A stretch of DNA of 31,867 bases from Methanosalsum sp. Its GTDB lineage: Archaea; Halobacteriota; Methanosarcinia; Methanosarcinales; Methanosarcinaceae. The translations under genes were made by a program, and so were the position numbers. The notes under the pieces were generated by a model, which worked only from the letters and a program-made list of their open reading frames with translations, searched no databases and was not told the origin of the DNA. This document shows, piece after piece, positions 22,635 to 31,505 of this stretch (within the stretch, counting starts at the first letter, position 1; the number at the start of each line of letters is the position of its first letter). The stretch spans positions 1-31,867 of the forward strand of contig SKZM01000148.1 in NCBI GenBank assembly GCA_007127385.1, given 5' to 3'.

Positions 22635-23447
22635 ATGGATCTTGGAATTCTGGATGAAACGATTTTGTATAGTGATATTACGCTGATGAATGTGATACTT
22701 TCCATGGTACTGCTGCTTGCAGGGGTTGCAGTTGCAAAGATCGTTATAAGTATGTTCAAAAACGGAATGAAAAAAAGTAATTTGAACCAGCTTGTCATTG
22801 AATTTATATCAAGGTTCTTCAGTATACTGCTATACATTGCTGTTATTCTTATATTTGTTTCTTCACTTGGATTTGATGTAAATTCAGCGGTTCTGGGACT
22901 TTCTGCTGTAATCGGACTGGTTCTTGGGTTTGGTATGCAGGACACCCTGACCAACTTTGCATCAGGTATCTGGCTTGCGACCCTGAGACCCCTTGATAAG
23001 GATGAGTTCATATCGGTAGGAGGCTCAAGCGGGACTGTGAGTTCTGTAGGTATAATGGCCACCGAGCTCATTACACCGGACAATCAGCTTATAACTGTCC
23101 CCAACAAGCTTGTGTGGGGCAATTCTATAATTAATTTCACCAGGCTTCCTACACGCAGAACATCAGTGGATGTTGGAATCAGTTACAAATCCGATCTGGA
23201 TTGGGCCATTCAGGTTGCCCTTGATCTTATGAGAGAACATCCACTGGTTCTGGATGATCCTGCACCTGCTGTAGTTGTTTCAGAACTGGGTGACTCTTCT
23301 GTGGTCCTTCAGCTCAGAGCATGGACTCAGACCCAGAACCTATGGCCACTCAAATGGGACCTTACAAGTGGCATATTTAAAGCATATAGTGAAAAAGGTA
23401 TTGAGGTTCCATTCCCACAGAGGGATATACATATAATAAAAGACTGA
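22635..23447 (+). CDS. MscS-family mechanosensitive channel
   Basis: 270 residues. There are about three membrane helices (near 14-38, 53-78 and 85-112), the last containing the pore-lining GLSAVIGLVLGFGMQDTLTNFASG. Next comes the beta domain (DKDEFISVGGSSGTVSSVGI; TPDNQLITVPNKLVWGNSIINF) and an alpha/beta cytoplasmic vestibule. This is the small MscS class that opens under membrane tension to release solutes on osmotic downshift. GGAG lies seven bases before the ATG. It follows the cytochrome b5-like gene with a 70-bp gap and may share its transcript. A hairpin plus T run directly after its stop (23447-23483) should end transcription. Confidence 0.93.
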   Translation: MDLGILDETILYSDITLMNVILSMVLLLAGVAVAKIVISMFKNGMKKSNLNQLVIEFISRFFSILLYIAVILIFVSSLGFDVNSAVLGLSAVIGLVLGFGMQDTLTNFASGIWLATLRPLDKDEFISVGGSSGTVSSVGIMATELITPDNQLITVPNKLVWGNSIINFTRLPTRRTSVDVGISYKSDLDWAIQVALDLMREHPLVLDDPAPAVVVSELGDSSVVLQLRAWTQTQNLWPLKWDLTSGIFKAYSEKGIEVPFPQRDIHIIKD

Positions 23448-23483
23448 ATGGGCACTTCAATATGTACCCATTAACTTTTTTTT
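23447..23483 (+). terminator. Hairpin plus T run after the MscS gene
   Basis: Arms AATGGG and CCCATT (23447-23452 and 23467-23472), with two further inner pairs (AC/GT) across one mismatch, are followed at 23476 by eight T. It resembles a bacterial intrinsic terminator, with the T run sufficient for an archaeal end. It lies between the convergent mscS and leuB genes and could serve mscS. Confidence 0.55.
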
Positions 23484-23497
23484 AATTTATATTGATT

Positions 23498-24625
23498 TTA
23501 CTCTTCCAGAACAAGACGGGCTATTTCATCTCCTACATCTGAGGTTCCAGCTGAACCACCCATATCGTAGGTTCTGACCCTTGCTTCACTGATATTTCTT
23601 TCAATAGCTGAAACAATGTTTGCTGCGGCTTCAGTTTCACCCAGCTGTTCGATCATCATGGCACCTGCCCAGATCGTTGCTATAGGGTTCACCTTGTTCT
23701 GCCCTTTATACTTTGGAGCAGATCCGTGTATTGGTTCAAACATGCTTGTTCCTTCAGGATTGATATTTCCACCAGGTGCAAGACCCAGTCCACCCTGTAT
23801 CATGGCCCCCAGATCAGTGACTATGTCACCGAACATATTGGGTGTGACGACCACATCAAACCATTCCGGATTTTTGACAAACCACATGGTAATGGCATCA
23901 ACATAATTGAAATCTGTTTCCACATCAGGGTAATTGACTGCCATGGACTCAAATTCTTCTCTCCAGAATCCGTATATATCGGAGAGTACGTTTGCCTTGT
24001 CTACAGAAGACAGATGTCCAGAGCGTTTCTGTGCAAGATCGAAGGCATATTTCATTACCCTCCGGGTACCTTCCTTTGATATCATGCCTATCTGATAGGC
24101 AATTTCCTCACTGTCAGTATCTATGTCCAGATCAAACTTTGCTGAATAAAGGTTTCTCTTAACTTCCAGCAGTTTCTGACTGGCACCCCTGGCTGCCCTG
24201 CCCCCGATTCCAATATACATATCTTCTGTATTCTCTCTGACAACTACAAAGTCGATATCTTCAGGGGTCTTATCCTTAAGGGGTGTCCATACACCTTCCA
24301 GAAGCTTTATCGGCCTGAGGTTGATGTACTGGTCAAAATAGAACCTTGCAGCAAGCAATATCCCCTTCTCAAGAACACCAGGTGCAACCCTGGGATCTCC
24401 AATGGATCCAAGATAGATTGCAGGATATGCGCCAAGCTCCCGGAGTGTGTCTTCAGAAATCAGCTCTCCGGTTTCCAGATAATGGTCGGCTCCATGGGGA
24501 TAATTTATCCACTCAACATCGAATCCGTATTTTTCTCCTGCAGCATCTATAACTTTCATACCCTCAGCAACGATATCAGGTCCGATTCCGTCACCAGGTA
24601 TTACTGGAATTTTATAATTTGTCAT
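23498..24625 (-). CDS. leuB: 3-Isopropylmalate dehydrogenase (isocitrate/isopropylmalate dehydrogenase family)
   Basis: 375 residues. It oxidatively decarboxylates a 3-hydroxy-diacid with NAD+. Visible motifs are [27 protein letters not shown], the [23 protein letters not shown] region with metal aspartates, and [17 protein letters not shown]. Family members include leucine LeuB, isocitrate dehydrogenase, tartrate dehydrogenase and AksF of coenzyme B synthesis. The leuD gene immediately upstream, with a 43-bp gap in the same operon, favours isopropylmalate. AGGAGAT precedes the ATG by five bases. Chain-length specificity (AksF) cannot be judged by eye. The large LeuC subunit is not in the window. 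Confidence 0.86.
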   Translation of the reverse strand: MTNYKIPVIPGDGIGPDIVAEGMKVIDAAGEKYGFDVEWINYPHGADHYLETGELISEDTLRELGAYPAIYLGSIGDPRVAPGVLEKGILLAARFYFDQYINLRPIKLLEGVWTPLKDKTPEDIDFVVVRENTEDMYIGIGGRAARGASQKLLEVKRNLYSAKFDLDIDTDSEEIAYQIGMISKEGTRRVMKYAFDLAQKRSGHLSSVDKANVLSDIYGFWREEFESMAVNYPDVETDFNYVDAITMWFVKNPEWFDVVVTPNMFGDIVTDLGAMIQGGLGLAPGGNINPEGTSMFEPIHGSAPKYKGQNKVNPIATIWAGAMMIEQLGETEAAANIVSAIERNISEARVRTYDMGGSAGTSDVGDEIARLVLEE

Positions 24626-24668
24626 GTATTATCTCCTGTTGTAGTTATGGTTATGTATGTAAGTCAAT

Positions 24669-25151
24669 TCATGCAATTAGTTTTCTAGTATACTCTATGA
24701 GGCCGCCTGCGTCAACAATCTCTCTGACAAAGTCCGGAAGTGGGGTTGCCTGGTACTGTTCATTTTTTGTATGATTTTTAATTATACCTGTTGAGATATC
24801 TACTTCTATCATATCTTTGTCCTCTATCAGATGTGTATCTGGACATTCCAGAAGAGGAACTCCTATATTGATCGCGTTTCTGAAAAATATACGTGCAAAG
24901 GATTTTGCAATGACACATGAAACTTCTGTGCCTTTTAGTGCAAGAGGTGCATGTTCTCTGGATGAACCACATCCAAAGTTACTTTCCGCAACAACTATAT
25001 CTCCCTTTTTTACTTCTTTTGCAAACTCAGGCCGAACTCCTTCAAAAGCGTGTTTTGCAAGATCTTCGGAGGTGTTGAGTATCAGGTATCTTCCCGGAAT
25101 GATAGCATCGGTATCGATGTCATTTCCAAATTTCCATGCTCTGCCTTTCAT
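24669..25151 (-). CDS. leuD: 3-Isopropylmalate isomerase small subunit
   Basis: 160 residues from MKGRAWKFGNDIDTD; GGTGA lies five bases before the ATG at 25151. The longer GTG start (25160) overlaps the ribosome site. It is the swivelling small domain of an aconitase-type isomerase: NDIDTDAIIPGRYLI, FGCGSSREHAP, ARIFFRNAINIGVP. In methanogens two paralogues exist: LeuD, and the homoaconitase subunit AksE. I recall the latter having YLRT at the substrate loop. Here the loop reads YLILNT with no Arg, which favours isopropylmalate over the longer homoaconitate series. It pairs with a large subunit encoded elsewhere and works directly before LeuB. Confidence 0.87.
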   Translation of the reverse strand: MKGRAWKFGNDIDTDAIIPGRYLILNTSEDLAKHAFEGVRPEFAKEVKKGDIVVAESNFGCGSSREHAPLALKGTEVSCVIAKSFARIFFRNAINIGVPLLECPDTHLIEDKDMIEVDISTGIIKNHTKNEQYQATPLPDFVREIVDAGGLIEYTRKLIA

Positions 25152-25233
25152 TGATATCACCAGAGATTTTAAACTATTTACGATTGTCTGAATAAAAGTG
25201 AGTATACTTCTGTATCATCCTTTATAAATGCGA

Positions 25234-26199
25234 TCATTCAATATATTTTTCTCCAGCCAGCTCATGCACCTTCAGATTTGTATCATCTGAATACACAACA
25301 GGCCTGCGTATGATGCCATCAAGGTGCAGTTCAACATTCACACTTCCTCCGAACGTGGCATTATTACCCAGTGCAATATGTACTGTGCCTGCAACCTTTT
25401 CATCTTCAAGAACAATCCCTCTGAGAATTGCAGCTGGATTTATTCCAATACCAAGTTCTGCAATATTGCGTGCAGAAGGTCCGACAGAATCCACAAGAGT
25501 ACACAGTTTATCACCTGCCTTTCCTGTGATAGCAACAGCCCTGCGCCCTTCAACCCGGATTGTTATTGGATCATCCAGTATTCCAATCCCGCCCATTGCC
25601 CCATCTATCACGACCACACCTTCTGCATCTGCAGGTGCTACATATACTTCTCCGGCAGGCAGATTTGTCATAGAACCTGGTTTATGGCAGATTCCGTTAT
25701 CGATCATCCAGGTACATCCCTCAACATTGAACTCAATATCTGTTCCAAGATCTGATGTTACTCTGACAGTTACCGCCTTTTCCAGTTTACTGTACAGATT
25801 TTTTGCAGAGTCACTGATCTGCTGATAATTGGCTGTAAGACCACCTGAGGCCATCATATCAGCAGTAATTCCCGGCATTGTTGCAATTCTTGCTCCTTTT
25901 CTGCAGGAGCGAATGCGAGCATCTGTATGTGTGAGAGACCTGGAAGTAGGGGCTATTACAATGTCACAATTTTCCATGGCGCAGGCAACCGGGCCAGGTG
26001 GCTCCTGTCCGTCATACTTTCTGGGATTCATTTTCATGAGAAGCACTTCACACCCGATCTCAGAAGCACTGGAAAAAAGTGCTTTTGAAATTCTCTCATC
26101 GGTATCTGTGTCCGTAATGATCAGAAGTGATTCATCGGGCTGTGCATTCATACAGGTCTTAAGTATTTTATCGGCAGTTATCTTCATGTTCTGTATCAT
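25234..26199 (-). CDS. M29-type (aminopeptidase T-like) leucyl aminopeptidase family protein
   Basis: 321 residues from the ATG at 26199. A frame to 26259 exists but lies inside the upstream gene. The protein resembles the aminopeptidase T (M29/COG2309) family: N-terminal alpha/beta domain (SLLIITDTDTD; CDIVIAPTSRSLTHTDAR) and C-terminal metal domain with NLPAGEVYVAPADAEGVVV, LGIGINPAA, EDEKVAGTVHIALGNNATFGG and VELHLDG. The Glu and His positions in these segments suit a two-metal peptidase. The start lies one base after the HerA-like gene's stop, with AGGAG nine bases before it, so the genes are co-translated. The biological substrate is unknown. A role in protein quality control beside a hexameric ATPase is attractive but speculative. 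Confidence 0.8.
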   Translation of the reverse strand: MIQNMKITADKILKTCMNAQPDESLLIITDTDTDERISKALFSSASEIGCEVLLMKMNPRKYDGQEPPGPVACAMENCDIVIAPTSRSLTHTDARIRSCRKGARIATMPGITADMMASGGLTANYQQISDSAKNLYSKLEKAVTVRVTSDLGTDIEFNVEGCTWMIDNGICHKPGSMTNLPAGEVYVAPADAEGVVVIDGAMGGIGILDDPITIRVEGRRAVAITGKAGDKLCTLVDSVGPSARNIAELGIGINPAAILRGIVLEDEKVAGTVHIALGNNATFGGSVNVELHLDGIIRRPVVYSDDTNLKVHELAGEKYIE

Positions 26200-26200
26200 A

Positions 26201-27505
26201 TCACCAATCTCCTGTTCTTGCTTTGTCCAGAGGCAGGGCAAGTGGCTCGTCTCCCCCATGCCAGCTAAGGCGGGGCCGCATCCTGATCACATGTGTTGTC
26301 TCAGAGGTATCATCCACAATCAATCCAACTCCCCGGCTCTGTCCAAGTTTTTTTATTGAATCGCTGAAACTTTCCTTCATATGGGTTGGCCTTGTGGATT
26401 CCAGTGCCTTTATATCATCACCTGCAGTCAGTCTGTGGCAGATTACGATATCCGATTGTGAGATTACATCCGGATCAATTGCAGATGGTCGCTGAGTTGC
26501 AAAAACAATGGAAAGTCCGGGTTGGCGACCCTGACGCAGCCACTCATTTATAAGAACATCGGAAGCAAGGGTTCTGCTATCGGCGGGTATAAACAGGTGT
26601 GCTTCATCTATGAACATCCAGACCATGGGAATCCCTGATATATCCTCTGTAATCTCATTCATCATCCTTTTTTCATGCATCCTCCTTGCATCCAGTCTTC
26701 TCTGATATATCTCCAGGCCTATTATCCTGACAATTGCAGCTCTTGCACTGTTATTTTTCACTGTGCTCACATCAATTACAGAGATTCCTGCACTTTTTAC
26801 CAGTTCAGATATATCTGTTCCTTTCCTGGTGAAAATGCCCCATGAAATTGCACTGATCATATAATTCTCTGCAGCATCTCTGGCATTACTGCTACAGCGG
26901 TTATCCTGGTGGACCTTTTCTATTATCTCTTCGATTGAGAAGTCATGTTGACTCTTTTGAAGATCGTGTACCACTCTTATTAGAAGAGTTCCCGCAGGTG
27001 ATGTTTCACCTATACCGAACAATTTGCACCACTGGTAACCATCCATATGTGAGATGCGGATAGAGAAAGAAGCTACATCTATGTTTCTCTGTCTGTATTC
27101 CCCCACCTTTTCCTGTGGAACAAATACCGTGACATCGAATTTATCAGGTTCGAGGCCCCAGTCGGACAAAATTTGATCCTGAGATGTATTTTTCTTTCCC
27201 AGGGTCCAGAATATACCCATTGTATCTATAACAACAGATGCAATATTCTGCCTTATGCTTTCTGGCAGCTGCTCAATCTCCTCAATTAGAATTCCCATTG
27301 TATATGACTTGCCGTATCCTCTCTTGCCACATATGAGTACTGCATGGGGTCTCAGAGCATCCAGAGCTACTCTGGCACCTGATGATCTGTCAATTGCCAG
27401 GTATCTACCAATCTGGAGTATACCTGTTGTGCTCTGACTGTCTCTTCCCAGGACATACTGATGCCTGGAAACGCCATGGTCAAAATAATTTGTAACAGTT
27501 GACAT
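26201..27505 (-). CDS. HerA/FtsK-like hexameric ATPase
   Basis: 434-residue P-loop ATPase of the HerA-FtsK group. An N-terminal strand domain precedes Walker A GKRGYGKSYT (60-69), then DTMGIFWTLG, Walker B WMFIDEAHLF and a conserved RQGRQPGLSIVFATQRPSAID with a possible arginine finger. HerA proteins translocate DNA, often with NurA. No nurA is present here, and the downstream partner is a peptidase-like gene overlapping its translation signals, so DNA translocation is not assured. A perfect 12-base palindrome ACATATATATGT (27525-27536) sits 20-31 bases before the ATG at the TATA position. With no ribosome site visible, the transcript is probably leaderless. It is divergent from the MFS gene. 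Confidence 0.8.
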   Translation of the reverse strand: MSTVTNYFDHGVSRHQYVLGRDSQSTTGILQIGRYLAIDRSSGARVALDALRPHAVLICGKRGYGKSYTMGILIEEIEQLPESIRQNIASVVIDTMGIFWTLGKKNTSQDQILSDWGLEPDKFDVTVFVPQEKVGEYRQRNIDVASFSIRISHMDGYQWCKLFGIGETSPAGTLLIRVVHDLQKSQHDFSIEEIIEKVHQDNRCSSNARDAAENYMISAISWGIFTRKGTDISELVKSAGISVIDVSTVKNNSARAAIVRIIGLEIYQRRLDARRMHEKRMMNEITEDISGIPMVWMFIDEAHLFIPADSRTLASDVLINEWLRQGRQPGLSIVFATQRPSAIDPDVISQSDIVICHRLTAGDDIKALESTRPTHMKESFSDSIKKLGQSRGVGLIVDDTSETTHVIRMRPRLSWHGGDEPLALPLDKARTGDW

Positions 27506-27524
27506 GGTATCTGAACTGCTCGGT

Positions 27525-27546
27525 ACATATATATGTGTTTATATTT
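27525..27546. promoter_or_regulatory. Divergent promoter region of the HerA-like and MFS genes
   Basis: In the 87-bp gap between the divergent genes, the palindrome ACATATATATGT (27525-27536) serves as the likely TATA element for the minus-strand gene. TTTATATTT (27538-27546) is the likely TATA for the MFS gene, about 50 bases before its ATG. The two overlap in space, so a bound factor could affect both. Confidence 0.35.
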
Positions 27547-27592
27547 GTTTATTAATCCTGCTTAAGATCAACATACCACTCATGGAAAAATA

Positions 27593-28798
27593 ATGATGTC
27601 CGATGCAAGAACTACTTCCATAGACCGTGAAAGGCAGATATTTCTACTGTCAACGGGCACGTTCTGCATATTTCTGGCACTGCTGTCTCTGATCCCGCTT
27701 CTGCCAATGATCTCAGATGAGCTGGCAATCTCACGCTCAGAACTGGGATGGGTAGCTGGCGTATTCATGATATGCATGGCACTGTTCCAGATCCCATTTG
27801 GCCTGCTTTCCGATAGGTTTGGAAGAAGACCCATGATCATTTCCGGAATGCTGATATTTACAGCAGGTTTATTCATGCTGGGTATTTCCTCCACATTTGT
27901 ATCCCTGCTGGCAGCCAGAGCTATATCTGGTATAGGAGCTGCTATATTTTTTACCACTTCCTTTACCATGGTTGGGGATCTTTACAGATTGCGGGAGAGG
28001 GGACGTGCCATGGGGATCCTGGCAATTGCAACGGGTTTTGGAACTGTTCTGGGATATTCCATGGGCGGGCTTCTGGGGGACATGTATGGATGGAGGTTTG
28101 TATTTATCTGGTTTTCTGCACTGGCATTACTGGTGGCAATATCCTTTTTTTTACTCAGGGAGACCGGATACTGTGCTGAAGGCGGTTACTGCTACAGGGA
28201 TATGATCTATCTGTCATTTGATGTTTTCAGGATTAAGAGTGTAGTACTGGTAACCATGATTGCCATGATGTGCAATATGGCATCAATCGGATCATCATAC
28301 GTGCTTCCGTTCTATGCCCAGGATGCAGGGATATCGGTGGCTGTAACAGGTCTGATATTCATTCCGTTTGCCATTGTAAGTTCAGCAGGTGCTTCAGTAT
28401 GTGGTAAATGCTCGGATATAGTGGGGAGAAGACGTCCACTTATAGTGGTAACTACCATTGCAGGTCTGGCACTTCTGATATTTTCATGGTTGCCTGTAAA
28501 TGCACCTGCCATGGCAGTCAGTTTTGCACTGGTTGGGCTGTGTTTTGGTCCGGTTGTTACCCTTACATCAACCATCCTGGTGGATCATGTGGTTAAGGAG
28601 AATACTCATATTCTTGGTACTTCTATGGGTACATTTAATATGATACGCTGGATGGGTGCGGCATTTGGCCCGGTGGCCGGTGGAATATTGCTGGAGGTCT
28701 ATGGTCCTGAGTTATCTTTTATGGTCTTTGCCCTGCTGATACTTATCTCCGCGGCTCTTTCAATAATGATCTATGAGGAATGGATGGATAGTAAATGA
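27593..28798 (+). CDS. Major facilitator superfamily transporter
   Basis: 401 residues with about 12 membrane helices. Motif A GLLSDRFGRRPMII stands between helices 2 and 3. Glycine-rich helices follow (RAISGIGAAIFF, MGILAIATGFGTVLGYSMGG), and a related SDIVGRRRPL occurs between helices 8 and 9. The shape matches the drug:proton antiporter-1 type MFS efflux family. Substrate and direction cannot be read from sequence. The ATG at 27593 (or 27596) has only a weak TGGA upstream. It converges with the FAD dehydrogenase gene, leaving two bases between the ends, and shares a divergent promoter region with the HerA-like gene. Confidence 0.9.
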   Translation: MMSDARTTSIDRERQIFLLSTGTFCIFLALLSLIPLLPMISDELAISRSELGWVAGVFMICMALFQIPFGLLSDRFGRRPMIISGMLIFTAGLFMLGISSTFVSLLAARAISGIGAAIFFTTSFTMVGDLYRLRERGRAMGILAIATGFGTVLGYSMGGLLGDMYGWRFVFIWFSALALLVAISFFLLRETGYCAEGGYCYRDMIYLSFDVFRIKSVVLVTMIAMMCNMASIGSSYVLPFYAQDAGISVAVTGLIFIPFAIVSSAGASVCGKCSDIVGRRRPLIVVTTIAGLALLIFSWLPVNAPAMAVSFALVGLCFGPVVTLTSTILVDHVVKENTHILGTSMGTFNMIRWMGAAFGPVAGGILLEVYGPELSFMVFALLILISAALSIMIYEEWMDSK

Positions 28799-28800
28799 AC

Positions 28801-30213
28801 TTATCTGTTTTCAATATTTAGAATACCACGGCCTGCAAACACTCCTGTTGCTGCGGCATTGACAATATCTCTTGAAAGACCTGCACCATCACCTGCCGCA
28901 AAAAGGTTTCTGATATCTGTTTGCATATTCCTGTCTACATGTATCTTCATTGAATAGAATTTGACCTCAGGGGCATAGAGGAGAGAGGAGTCTGAGGCAA
29001 CACCCGGGATGATCTTATCCAGAATTTCCAGGCCTTCAATTATGTCCATCACTATTCTGTGAGGCATTGCCATGGAAATATCTCCAGGTGTAACCTCCTT
29101 TAGTGTATTGATCACAGAATTTCTTTCAAGTCTGCTGTAGGTTGACCTTCGACCCCTCCTCAGGTCTCCCATTCGCTGGAGTACCGGTTTACCACCTCCA
29201 ATGGTTGTTGCAAGCTTTGCAACAGAACGGGCATATCTTATCGTATTTTCGATTGGTTCTGTCAGTTCCACATGAACCAGGAAGGCAAAGTTTGTATTTT
29301 CAGACCTCCTGCTGTGCAGTGAATGGCCGTTTGTAGCGATAAATCCTTCATACTCTTCCTTTACAACAAAACCATGGTCGTTTGTACAGAAAGTTCTTAC
29401 AAAATCATCATATTTTCTGGTCTGGATATGGAATTTCGGATCTCTGTTAATTTTTGTAACAGGGTCCATGATAATTGCAGGAACTTCCACCCTGACTCCA
29501 ATGTCGATCCCTGCATACCTGGCTTTTATGGAATGTCTGTCAACCAGCTGGTTAACCCAGTCACCACCGATCCTTCCTGGTGCCAGGAGAGTATATTTTG
29601 CATTGATACAATCCCCTCCTGACAGAACAATTCCTTTGCATATCCCGTTCTCTACTATAAGGTCATCAACCCTTGTATTTAAAAGAAAATCAATTCCCTG
29701 CTCATCAAGTCTCTTCTTGAATCTGGCAATAACTTCAGGAGCATTATCTGAACCTATATGGCGTTGTCTGATTTCAATGAATCTTGCACCCACAGATGCC
29801 GCTCTTCTTTTAAGGTCCTCTATATCGCTGTCGGTTGGAGAATAGAGCTTTTCAGTAGCACCGCATTCAAGAAAAATCCGGTCCACATATCCTACCAGAT
29901 CCCAGGAGATTTTGTGATCTCCTGTATACTCTGTAAGGTTACCCCCAATATCTGGTCGCAGGTTAAGTGTTCCGTCAGAATAGGTGCCTGCGCCTCCAAC
30001 ACCACACATGATATCGCAGGGTGTGCAGTGGGTACAGTGCTGGATTGAGTCAATTGGGCATTCCCTTTTATCGATATTTTCTCCCATATCCACAACCAGG
30101 ACGTTCATACCACTGGATGAGATCTCATTTGCAGCAAACATTCCTGCAGGTCCTGCACCGATCACAATAACATCATACTGTGATTCTCTGATAGTTGATA
30201 TGTCAACATCCAT
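28801..30213 (-). CDS. FAD-dependent dehydrogenase (BaiN/COG2509-type) with cysteine cluster
   Basis: 470 residues from the ATG at 30213; the frame also has ATG at 30228. An N-terminal dinucleotide fold has VIVIGAGPAGMFAA (GAGPAG at 19-24) and ends with a VDMGE-type acidic residue. Residues 60-70 contain C-x2-C-x2-C-x3-C followed by GVGGAGTYSDG, a block typical of this FAD-dehydrogenase family, so an iron-sulfur site is possible. The C-terminal FAD loop NLFAAGDGAGLSRDIVNAAATG is intact. The substrate is unknown; members are annotated as uncharacterised FAD-dependent dehydrogenases. It lies 57 bp after purP on the same strand, so co-transcription is likely but does not explain the function. 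Confidence 0.82.
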   Translation of the reverse strand: MDVDISTIRESQYDVIVIGAGPAGMFAANEISSSGMNVLVVDMGENIDKRECPIDSIQHCTHCTPCDIMCGVGGAGTYSDGTLNLRPDIGGNLTEYTGDHKISWDLVGYVDRIFLECGATEKLYSPTDSDIEDLKRRAASVGARFIEIRQRHIGSDNAPEVIARFKKRLDEQGIDFLLNTRVDDLIVENGICKGIVLSGGDCINAKYTLLAPGRIGGDWVNQLVDRHSIKARYAGIDIGVRVEVPAIIMDPVTKINRDPKFHIQTRKYDDFVRTFCTNDHGFVVKEEYEGFIATNGHSLHSRRSENTNFAFLVHVELTEPIENTIRYARSVAKLATTIGGGKPVLQRMGDLRRGRRSTYSRLERNSVINTLKEVTPGDISMAMPHRIVMDIIEGLEILDKIIPGVASDSSLLYAPEVKFYSMKIHVDRNMQTDIRNLFAAGDGAGLSRDIVNAAATGVFAGRGILNIENR

Positions 30214-30270
30214 GATGTATCCGACCATTACCGGCTGATGACGTGGGTTATGTATGAAATCCGCTAATTT

Positions 30271-31341
30271 TCAGGATATGATCCTGTCCAGCTGGTTAAG
30301 TCTCTGGCCCAGTTTTATTTCCTGGGCAATTCTCCTGCCGGTTGAAAGATTTTCTTCAATCAGGTCCGAATAGGGGGAGCCTGACATGTAGATATTTGTA
30401 CCTGCAACAATACGTGCAGAAATCTCGAACACCTTTATCTCAAGCTTGTCTGTAAAAACGGTTTCAAGGCAGAAAGGTCCGATCATACCTCCAAACATTT
30501 TGATGGATTGCTCAACCACCTTTTCACCTATGTTGAATACCAGTGGAAGCATTGATTCTCTTGCAATAAGCGGCACATTGCCTGTTACAACATACGTTGG
30601 CTGTATGCCAGCCTCAGTTAGCTCTTTTGGAGAACCCAGCCTGAATATCTCATCTGCATTGGATTCTACCCTGCGATCCATGCTCAGCATCTCAAGTGTT
30701 CCTTCACTCAGAGAATACCCTTCATTTCTGAGAGGAGAGTAGAAATAGTGGAGATAGTACCGTGTACCTATAATAAATTCCTGTATTGTATATTTCTGAT
30801 GGGGTTCTATGTATCTTTCAAATTCTTCATAACTCTTTGCAACAAAGAATCCACGTCCACCCCTTGCACCATGATACTTGACCATTACAGGCCCATTGAT
30901 GTCCTTTGGATCCTCGATCTTTCGAGGCATATGGATGCCTGCACCTTCAAGCCATTCTCGTTCCTTATCCCTGTCAGATTCCCAGTTGAGGACGTTCCGG
31001 TTGCCGAATGTAGGCACTGCAAGATCGGTAAACTTATCGCTTCCCATATACTCAACAAATGAACCATGAGGTACAATAATTGCATTCTTTTCTCTGAGCT
31101 TATCTGCAATGTCCGGTATCTGCTGGTAACTATCAACTATAATATATTCATCAGGTTTTGCCTTTGGGAACGCATCATAGAATCTGGGAGGCTCTCCTAC
31201 ACAAATCCCGATAGTTCTGAATCCCTCTTTTCTGGCACCATCGAATATCTGAAGACTGGAATGTGAACAGACAGTCGCAATGGAAATTTTATTCTGATCA
31301 TAACTTTGCAGTATATCCAGGATTTGCTTTTTTTCGATCAT
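30271..31341 (-). CDS. purP: Formate-dependent FAICAR synthetase PurP
   Basis: 356-residue ATP-grasp enzyme of archaeal purine synthesis forming FAICAR from AICAR, ATP and formate. N-terminal ATVCSHSSLQIFDGARKEGF and the RNVLNWESDRDKEREWLEGAG block are typical of PurP, as are MVKYHGARGGRGFFVA (ATP-grasp), QEFIIGTRYYLHYFYSP, MIGPFCLETVF and EISARIVAGTN. All match the family. It replaces the folate-dependent transformylase of PurH. In this organism PurN is folate-dependent (10412-11041), so the two formylation steps would use different one-carbon carriers. GGGGC lies six bases before the ATG. The region shared with the ArsR-type gene holds AT-rich TATA candidates on both strands. Confidence 0.94.
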   Translation of the reverse strand: MIEKKQILDILQSYDQNKISIATVCSHSSLQIFDGARKEGFRTIGICVGEPPRFYDAFPKAKPDEYIIVDSYQQIPDIADKLREKNAIIVPHGSFVEYMGSDKFTDLAVPTFGNRNVLNWESDRDKEREWLEGAGIHMPRKIEDPKDINGPVMVKYHGARGGRGFFVAKSYEEFERYIEPHQKYTIQEFIIGTRYYLHYFYSPLRNEGYSLSEGTLEMLSMDRRVESNADEIFRLGSPKELTEAGIQPTYVVTGNVPLIARESMLPLVFNIGEKVVEQSIKMFGGMIGPFCLETVFTDKLEIKVFEISARIVAGTNIYMSGSPYSDLIEENLSTGRRIAQEIKLGQRLNQLDRIIS

Positions 31342-31381
31342 AATTAAGCCCCAAAAATTTACATTACATTGTATTATCTCA

Positions 31382-31392
31382 TATTTAAATTT
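31382..31392. promoter_or_regulatory. AT-rich TATA candidate shared by purP and the ArsR-type gene
   Basis: TATTTAAATTT at this position is near-symmetric and can be read on both strands. On the minus strand it lies about 40 bases before purP. On the plus strand it predicts a start near 31410, about 95 bases before the ArsR-type ATG. A regulator encoded beside it could bind here. Confidence 0.3.
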
Positions 31393-31505
31393 AAGGGCTG
31401 AATTTGTATGATTTTTTGTTTCTGGAGCATATAAGCAGCAAAGGTTCAGATCAAATTGAAATATACAGAAATGTTATCAACTACAGATCCATATTATCTG
31501 TTGTT

